Below are positions 59,067 through 64,000 of a stretch of DNA of 64,000 nucleotides, piece by piece. The notes under the pieces were generated by a model. The model did not search any database. It was given only the letters and a program-made list of their open reading frames with translations, and was not told the origin of the DNA. The position numbers were made by a program, and so were the translations under genes. Positions within the stretch are counted from its first letter, which is position 1; each line of letters begins with the position of its first letter. Source of the DNA: Thiohalophilus sp046483665 (GTDB taxonomy: Bacteria; Pseudomonadota; Gammaproteobacteria; UBA6429; Thiohalophilaceae). The DNA is taken from contig NZ_JAWOCR010000013.1 in assembly GCF_046483665.1 (NCBI RefSeq), positions 62,001-126,000 on the forward strand, in the 5' to 3' direction.

Positions 59067-61976
59067 ATGGCCAGCAAGACCAAACTCGACAAGAATCTGC
59101 TCAAGAGCCTGGAGCCGCTGGGTAACCTCGCCTATGACAAGCTCGAAGAGCTGGTCAGCAAGGCCGCCATTGAGGATCTGCCCGCGGGCAGGACTCTGTT
59201 TCGCGAAGGCGAATCAGATAACCGTACGCTCTACCTGATTCAGGGCCAGGTCGAATTTCGCCAACATGGCGAGAAAAAACCACAGGTCATCAAATCCAAA
59301 AATGGCCGGTCCCGACAACCCCTGGATAATCACCAACCCCATACCGGCACCGCCAGAACCAAAAGCCCGGTCACTGTTATCAGTATCGACTCCTCCCTGC
59401 TGGAAATTATTCTTAACGATACGCCACTGGATGCCTACGAATTCGAGGTAACCGAGCTCACGGGTGAGGATACCACCGACTGGATGCTACGCTTTTTGCA
59501 GTCACGGGCGTTCCTCAAACTGCCGACCGACAACATCCAGGCCATCCTGATGCGCATGGAAGAATTGCCGGCAAAAAAAGGCGAGCGCATCATCAATCAG
59601 GGCGAACAGGACGATTATTATTACATCGTGCAAAGTGGCCGTTGCGTCGTCACCCGACGCCCCGCACCGAAAGCCGGCGAAATCCCTCTGGCCACGCTGG
59701 AGGAAGGCGATGGCTTTGGTGAGGAAGCGCTGATTACCAACGCCCCGCGTAACGCCAGCATCAGCATGCAGGAAGATGGTGTGCTGATGCGGCTGAAAAA
59801 AGAGGACTTTCTCACCTATCTGGCCACCCCCTTGATCAGCCGGCTGTCGGAAAGCGAAACGGCGACCAAGATCGACAACGGCGCACTGTTGATCGATGTA
59901 CGCAATCATGAAGAGTTCAACCGCCAGCACGCCGAAGGCTCGGTCAATATTCCGCTATCTATGCTGCGACTGAAGCTCGAGGGTCTCAATCCCAACCGGG
60001 AATATGTGCTGGCCAGCGCCGATGGTGCCCAGAGTGCAGCAGCAGCGTTTTTACTGACTCAGCACGGCTTCGAGTGCGGGATTCTCGATGGCGGCCTGCA
60101 GGCCACCAGCTTCAAACTCACCGGTAATACCGATAACCGGGGCGAAACCGCCAACGCGGCTGCCCCGGCCAGCAAGCGGACGGCGGCGGCGGAAAAAACC
60201 CGTCAGGCCGCCGAGGATCAGGCTCGAAAGATCAGTCAGCAGGCCACCACAGCCCGCCGCGAAGCCGAACAACTGGCCGAGCAAACCGCCAGCGCCGAAA
60301 AAGCCAAACGCGATGCCGAACAGGAGATTCAGCGCCTCTCCGAACAGAACCAGCAGGCTGAAAAAACCGCTCGCAAACAGGCTGAACAGGCGCGCCGTCA
60401 GGCCGAAGCCGAATTGCAAAAAATCCAGGCCGCCAAACAGGCCAATGAAGATAAACAACAGGCTCTGGATGCCTCCCTGAAGCGGGCACAACAAATTGCT
60501 GCCGAGGCGACGGAGGCCGCCAAACGCTCACGCGAACAGGCCGAAAAGGAAGCCGCCGCGATCCGACAGCAGGCTCGCGAAGAAGCTGAACAACTCAAAA
60601 AGGAAATGGAGGAAACCCGCCGCCGCTTCGAACAGCAGTCCAGTCAGGCGGAACAGGAAAAAGAAGCCCGGCGCCAGGCCGCCATTGAACAGGCTCGCGA
60701 GGAAGCCGAAAGCATACGCCAGCAGGCGCAAAGCGAAGCCGAACGACTTCGCAGCGAACTGAAAACCGCTCGCCAGGCCGTTGACCAGCGCGCCGCCGAA
60801 GTCGAGCAGCAGGAGCGCCAGAAACAGGTTGCCCTGTTGGAGAAGGCCCGCAGTCGCGCCATGGAGCTGGCCGAGAAAACCACGCGCATCGCCGAGCAGG
60901 AGGCCGAAGAGATCCGTCGCAAGGCTCTGGAAGAAGCCGAACAACTACGCCAGGAAATGGAACAGACCCGTCAGCAGGTGATGGAACACGCCGCCCGGGC
61001 CCAGCAGGAAGCGCAGGCCCGGGCCAAACAGGAGGCTGAGGAGGAGCAGGCCCGTCGCGAGGCCGAGACCCAACGGCAGGCCGAGGAGCAGGCCCGTCGT
61101 GAGGCCGAGGAGCAGGCCCGTCGCGAGGCCGAGGAGCAGGCCCGTCGCGAGGCCGATGAGCAGGCCCGTCGCGAGGCCAAGACCCAACGGCAGGCCGATG
61201 AGCAGGCCGGTCGTGAAGCCGAGGCCCTCGCCGAGCAGGAAAGCAAGCAGGATCAACAGCGCGAAGCCCGTCGCCAGCAGGCGATCCGCCATGCCCAGCA
61301 GCGCCGTCAGGAACATGCCAGACGCATGGCTGAAGAGATCAAGGCCAAACTGGAACAGGCCGAACAACAGCGCCAGGAAGAGGAACAACGCCAGCGTGGC
61401 GAGGGGCTCTCCCTCGCACGTGCCACACTTCATCGTAAATCGGATGGGCGGATTATACTCGAGGGCGAAGAAGATATTTTTATTTTCAAGGAACCGAGCG
61501 TTAGCCCCGAACAAATTGAAGCCGAACTGGCCAACGAGCCGCAACGTGGCACGGATGGGCGCGGCGCTGAATTGCCCTCCTTCGAGATCGAAGAAACCGA
61601 AAAACCGGTATTCAAGCCCGTCAACACCCAGGCGGTCCATGCCCGAATTGCTGAACAGCAGGAATCCCATCAGCGAAAACGCAAGAAACGCCACGTCTTC
61701 GCGCTGGCCGCCTCATTCATGCTGGCGCTGGGTAGCGGTGGCGTTTACCTGTTCCTGCATCCGGAACTGATCGATGAACACGTCATTGCCCGTTCCGAGA
61801 CCGGCAAGAGTACTACCATCCGGGCCGGCGTCGGTACGCTGAATAACAAGGAAGAAAAAAAGAAGGACAAAAAAGACGAGCGTTCGAGCCAGACTCATGA
61901 AAATAATCTCGAAAGCAATCTGCGCGAACGTTTCGATAATCTGCTCGATCAGTGGAAAGAGCTCGTCTCCCGCTGA
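59067..61976 (+). CDS. Tandem cyclic-nucleotide-domain, rhodanese, coiled-coil membrane protein
   Basis: A 969-residue protein. cNBD1 (about 15-120) lacks a phosphate-binding cassette; cNBD2 (about 145-255) has GDGFGEEALITNAPRNASIS, close to the FGE...PRxAS cassette. A rhodanese domain (about 262-345: LLIDVRNHEEF, GSVNIPL) has SADGAQS where the catalytic CxxGxxS loop is expected. A long Ala/Glu/Gln coiled coil (about 370-790) follows, then a proline-rich region, one TM (about 876-897) and a Lys-rich tail with a C-terminal helix. It probably binds cAMP or cGMP and scaffolds at the inner membrane. The start's ribosome-binding site is weak. Confidence 0.8.
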   Translation: MASKTKLDKNLLKSLEPLGNLAYDKLEELVSKAAIEDLPAGRTLFREGESDNRTLYLIQGQVEFRQHGEKKPQVIKSKNGRSRQPLDNHQPHTGTARTKSPVTVISIDSSLLEIILNDTPLDAYEFEVTELTGEDTTDWMLRFLQSRAFLKLPTDNIQAILMRMEELPAKKGERIINQGEQDDYYYIVQSGRCVVTRRPAPKAGEIPLATLEEGDGFGEEALITNAPRNASISMQEDGVLMRLKKEDFLTYLATPLISRLSESETATKIDNGALLIDVRNHEEFNRQHAEGSVNIPLSMLRLKLEGLNPNREYVLASADGAQSAAAAFLLTQHGFECGILDGGLQATSFKLTGNTDNRGETANAAAPASKRTAAAEKTRQAAEDQARKISQQATTARREAEQLAEQTASAEKAKRDAEQEIQRLSEQNQQAEKTARKQAEQARRQAEAELQKIQAAKQANEDKQQALDASLKRAQQIAAEATEAAKRSREQAEKEAAAIRQQAREEAEQLKKEMEETRRRFEQQSSQAEQEKEARRQAAIEQAREEAESIRQQAQSEAERLRSELKTARQAVDQRAAEVEQQERQKQVALLEKARSRAMELAEKTTRIAEQEAEEIRRKALEEAEQLRQEMEQTRQQVMEHAARAQQEAQARAKQEAEEEQARREAETQRQAEEQARREAEEQARREAEEQARREADEQARREAKTQRQADEQAGREAEALAEQESKQDQQREARRQQAIRHAQQRRQEHARRMAEEIKAKLEQAEQQRQEEEQRQRGEGLSLARATLHRKSDGRIILEGEEDIFIFKEPSVSPEQIEAELANEPQRGTDGRGAELPSFEIEETEKPVFKPVNTQAVHARIAEQQESHQRKRKKRHVFALAASFMLALGSGGVYLFLHPELIDEHVIARSETGKSTTIRAGVGTLNNKEEKKKDKKDERSSQTHENNLESNLRERFDNLLDQWKELVSR
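61034..61218 (+). repeat. In-frame tandem 24-base repeats in the coiled coil
   Basis: Units like GAGGAGCAGGCCCGTCGCGA encode (D/E)EQARREA; four near-perfect consecutive copies are flanked by variants with TQRQADE and QAGREAE. They extend the heptad-like coiled coil and could vary in number between strains. Confidence 0.75.
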
Positions 61977-61996
61977 ACGCTCGACTTCACGGTCAT

Positions 61997-62710
61997 TTAG
62001 ACCAGAAAATAACGCCAGCCAAGCCAGGTTCCGGCAGCCAGAAACATGACTCCGGCTATAATACTACGTCCCTTGAACGTCGTTTCTTGTTCGACCGCAT
62101 AAAGCTCACGCAATCTCGATACCTCGGGCGTTTGCACTTGTTGCTTCAATGTCTCCCAGGCCTGCCAGTAAGCCGGTGGGACTTCACGCTGACGATTGTC
62201 TTCGGCCATCTTTTCCAATTCCGCCAGCGAAATCAGTTTCCCTGGCCGCCCCTTGGGAAATTCGACACCTTTAGTAAACACCACCCGTCCACTGACGGGA
62301 ATACCGGAAGCATAATCCTTGACCGCCAGAACCTCAGCCTCCAGTTGTGGCAACGGATTGCCAAACTTGTAGGTTCGCTTGCCCAGCACCTGAGTCCAGT
62401 TGTCGATTCCGTCCGCGGCAAACACTACGCCCTGATATCGGTGCACTGGCAAAACCAGCAGCCCTTCCGGCGTCAGCAACAGGTTCTCCAGATAAACCGC
62501 TCCGTCCATGCCATCAGGAATAACAACCTGATGTAATGTATCGGCCGCGACCGCCTGAATTTTTTTCTGTAACTGTCGATCAAGATATCCACGGTACAGG
62601 TGCGGCCTCACAAGCACTATTGCCGCCAGCAACAGCAACAGGGTAAGACCCCAGGTGACCAGGTTGTCGGAATGTTGAATCAACAGGTTTATAAGACTAT
62701 CGATGGTCAT
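61997..62710 (-). CDS. NERD-like membrane protein with degenerate active site
   Basis: A 237-residue protein with two membrane segments (about 18-38 and C-terminal FKGRSIIAGVMFLAAGTWLGW) and a middle region resembling the nuclease-related domain (NERD): GAVYLENLLLTPEGLLVLPVHRYQGVVF. Where NERD nucleases have a catalytic Glu-x-Lys (as IEVKNY) this has LPVHRY, so nuclease function seems lost. It is convergent with the cyclic-nucleotide-domain gene and divergent from the next one. Confidence 0.6.
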   Translation of the reverse strand: MTIDSLINLLIQHSDNLVTWGLTLLLLLAAIVLVRPHLYRGYLDRQLQKKIQAVAADTLHQVVIPDGMDGAVYLENLLLTPEGLLVLPVHRYQGVVFAADGIDNWTQVLGKRTYKFGNPLPQLEAEVLAVKDYASGIPVSGRVVFTKGVEFPKGRPGKLISLAELEKMAEDNRQREVPPAYWQAWETLKQQVQTPEVSRLRELYAVEQETTFKGRSIIAGVMFLAAGTWLGWRYFLV

Positions 62711-62738
62711 TCATCACGCATAATATTTTAGTATCTAC

Positions 62739-62744
62739 TATAAT
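62739..62744 (+). promoter_or_regulatory. Perfect TATAAT between divergent genes
   Basis: A perfect -10 hexamer lies 23 bases ahead of the ATG at 62768, but no convincing -35 element is visible at 16-18 base spacing. The facing gene at 62710 would need its own promoter in the same spacer. Confidence 0.35.
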
Positions 62745-62767
62745 ACGGAAAACCGCCCGCTGACGCC

Positions 62768-63241
62768 ATGCTGAAGCAGCGCAACTCGTTCACAAAATCG
62801 GCAGCAATGCTGCCCAATACAAGCGGTGTTCACAGACCGATGAATCCCGAATATGAACAACAATTGAAGAATGCCGAGCAGATTGTCAATGCTTACGGCA
62901 AACTGCTGGCACAACTGGATGCCGGCAACTACGGTCATCCAATCTCACTATTGCCCTGCGCACGTGACGAGATAAAAAGCGCCATTCAACTACTATTATG
63001 GGAGCTGGAAGGAGAAGACAAGGACATCTGCAACAGTCTGGCGCAAAGCTACGTTTATTTGTCCCAGTTCATTCCCGACGATGAAGCAGAAGTTATCGCC
63101 GAAGGACAGCGCTTTATGCGTTCCAGCAACTTTGATGACGGGCATATTGAAGAGGCTGATGAAGCGGCCCGTATCATCAACCGCATCAAACTGGATATGG
63201 AAGAAATGATTCTCGATGTGCGCAAATTCATGCGCGCCTGA
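62768..63241 (+). CDS. Unknown alpha-helical protein
   Basis: A 157-residue acidic, mostly helical protein (for example YEQQLKNAEQIVNAYGKLLA and EEADEAARIINRIKLDMEEM) that I do not recognise. It may start at the ATG at 62768 or at MNPEYEQQ (62840); neither has a clear ribosome-binding site. It is cytoplasmic by composition and lies between the NERD-like gene and the cyclase. Confidence 0.6.
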   Translation: MLKQRNSFTKSAAMLPNTSGVHRPMNPEYEQQLKNAEQIVNAYGKLLAQLDAGNYGHPISLLPCARDEIKSAIQLLLWELEGEDKDICNSLAQSYVYLSQFIPDDEAEVIAEGQRFMRSSNFDDGHIEEADEAARIINRIKLDMEEMILDVRKFMRA

Positions 63242-63249
63242 GCCCTGTC

Positions 63250-63285
63250 GGGCAGGGGCTAGGCGCTAGATACTAGGGACTAGTA
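63250..63285. repeat. CTAGNNN heptamer words
   Basis: GGGGCTAGGCGCTAGATACT then AGGGACTAGTAAT shows a clear 7-base rhythm of CTAG units. A second, different heptamer word (AAGAACT) occurs at 63385-63400. It lies in the convergent spacer before the cyclase. Confidence 0.6.
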
Positions 63286-63303
63286 ATAGCATTTCTCCGG
63301 GTT

Positions 63304-63376
63304 GCCGGACACCGCGTTGCTATGTCCGGCCGACCGACTCAGGTAGTAGGCCCGATATAGCGAAGCGGTATCGGGC
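63304..63376. repeat. REP-like hairpin pair
   Basis: Two hairpins lie side by side: GCCGGACA/TGTCCGGC (63304-63311 and 63323-63330) and GCCCGATA/TATCGGGC (63350-63357 and 63369-63376). The second has TAGCGAAGCGG in its loop, matching the TAGCGAAGC loop of the hairpin at 47118-47142. They sit between the convergent unknown gene and the cyclase. Confidence 0.6.
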
Positions 63377-63397
63377 ATTTCTCTAAGAACTAAGAAC

Positions 63398-64000
63398 TTA
63401 AGTCATCTCCTCCAGGATCTGCTTGACCTCATCGAACGCCAGACTGCAGATTCGCACCGGGTCGCGTTTTCCCTTGATCCGTAAATGATGGGTCTTGCCC
63501 TCCAGCAGGCCGGACGGCAAATGCCGGTAGGCTGTTTCACTCAATACCATATCGCTACCGAGAATTTTAGTCGCGCTTTCCAGGCGAAAGGCAATATTCA
63601 CGGCATCGCCCAGTGCAGTGTTGTCGTGCCCGATACCCATCGAGGCAGCACCGGTATTGATGCCAACGCCAATTTTTACCGGCTCGGGGAGCTCATTGAA
63701 GTCCTTGTTCAGCTCCCGGGTAATTCCGTTGATCAGTAACGCAGCACTCAGGGCTTGTTTAAGGGTTTTACTTTGATCCTCGTCCGACTCCCAGCGCGCG
63801 AAGACACAATCACCAATGAACTTGTCTACTGTTCCGGCGTTGTCAAAAATCGCGTTACTGACATTGTGAAACCAGCGGTTCATCAACTTGGTGAGGGTGC
63901 GTATGTCGACCTGTTCAGACAGAGACGTAAAACCACGGATATCCGCCACCAGCACGGTGATCTGCTTGATATCCGGGCTGTCGGAAATGACCGTATCCTG
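63398..64000 (-). CDS. Class III adenylate/guanylate cyclase catalytic domain (partial)
   Basis: The C-terminal 200 residues of a class III cyclase; the frame stays open through the window edge. Metal aspartates are in VADIRGFTSL and KFIGDCVFARWE, substrate residues in GVGINTGAASMGI and GDAVNIAFRLESATK, including the transition-state Asn and Arg, so it should be active. A short region follows the catalytic fold. N-terminal input domains are outside the window. Confidence 0.9.
   Translation of the reverse strand, partial: QDTVISDSPDIKQITVLVADIRGFTSLSEQVDIRTLTKLMNRWFHNVSNAIFDNAGTVDKFIGDCVFARWESDEDQSKTLKQALSAALLINGITRELNKDFNELPEPVKIGVGINTGAASMGIGHDNTALGDAVNIAFRLESATKILGSDMVLSETAYRHLPSGLLEGKTHHLRIKGKRDPVRICSLAFDEVKQILEEMT

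Noticed and set aside
59067..61220. Repeats in the coiled-coil region could look like a CRISPR array
   Set aside because: The repeats are contiguous, coding, in frame and without spacers; no Cas genes are near.
1..64000. tRNA or rRNA genes
   Set aside because: Spacers are short and none contains a cloverleaf or conserved rRNA stretch that I could recognise.

Overview
The window looks like the chromosome of a free-living, non-enteric gammaproteobacterium, most like a Chromatiales/Ectothiorhodospiraceae-type organism. The evidence is gene order: the Mla transporter beside the lptCAB-rpoN-hpf-ptsN block, an rng-yhdP-tldD cluster, the leuS-lptE-holA-proA-nadD-rsfS-rlmH run, and the lnt-corC-ybeY-ybeZ-miaB run. 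HPr kinase in the nitrogen-PTS cluster and proA between holA and nadD argue against an enteric. The lineage is inferred from synteny and protein recognition only; no search was run.

Layout. 0-3.6 kb: mlaD (3' of the window edge), mlaE, mlaF on the minus strand, a DUF72-like gene, a zinc-ribbon gene and mlaA. 3.7-13.7 kb: Na+/Ca2+ antiporter, an HMA-domain protein where kdsD is expected, kdsC, lptC, lptA, lptB, rpoN, hpf, ptsN, hprK, rapZ, a mannose-type EIIA, HPr and mgtE. 13.9-24.6 kb: pmbA, yjgA, tldD, a nitrilase, a small periplasmic protein, yhdP, rng, maf. 24.7-32.6 kb: rlmH, rsfS, nadD, proA, holA, lptE, leuS, ybeL-like. 33-40.7 kb: a small membrane protein with a GGDEF-EAL protein, then lnt, corC, ybeY, ybeZ, miaB. 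40.8-46.9 kb: a CPA2 antiporter, a decayed ammonium transporter, an HDOD protein, an LRV-repeat protein, a response regulator with a dead GGDEF domain and a thioredoxin-fold protein. 47.3-53.6 kb: fabB, fabA, an lpxA homologue, a DUF4442 thioesterase, selO (with an apparent frameshift), an A-type Fe-S carrier, yggX and a Nudix hydrolase. 53.7-64 kb is the accessory-looking part: a lipoprotein, a catalytically dead M48-like membrane protein, a GGR-family flavoprotein with a cyclopropane synthase, an outer-membrane barrel, a 969-residue tandem cyclic-nucleotide-domain/rhodanese/coiled-coil membrane protein, a degenerate NERD protein, an unknown protein and a class III adenylate cyclase cut by the window end.

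Much of the window is cell-envelope biology (Mla, Lpt, YhdP, Lnt, LpxA, FabAB, Cfa) beside regulatory PTS and translation or ribosome maintenance. The spacers, especially between convergent genes, hold AT-rich or word-iterated inverted-repeat elements built from 7-10 nt units; two nearly identical copies lie in opposite orientation around pmbA-yjgA. No tRNA, rRNA, CRISPR array or complete insertion sequence was seen.

The most interesting candidate for something undescribed is the right end. A perfect CRP-type half-site pair and a 20-bp inverted repeat precede the cyclic-nucleotide-domain/rhodanese/coiled-coil gene, and an adenylate cyclase lies 1.4 kb beyond it. The recurring loss of catalytic residues (M48, rhodanese, NERD, one GGDEF) points to pseudoenzyme-type regulators or scaffolds.
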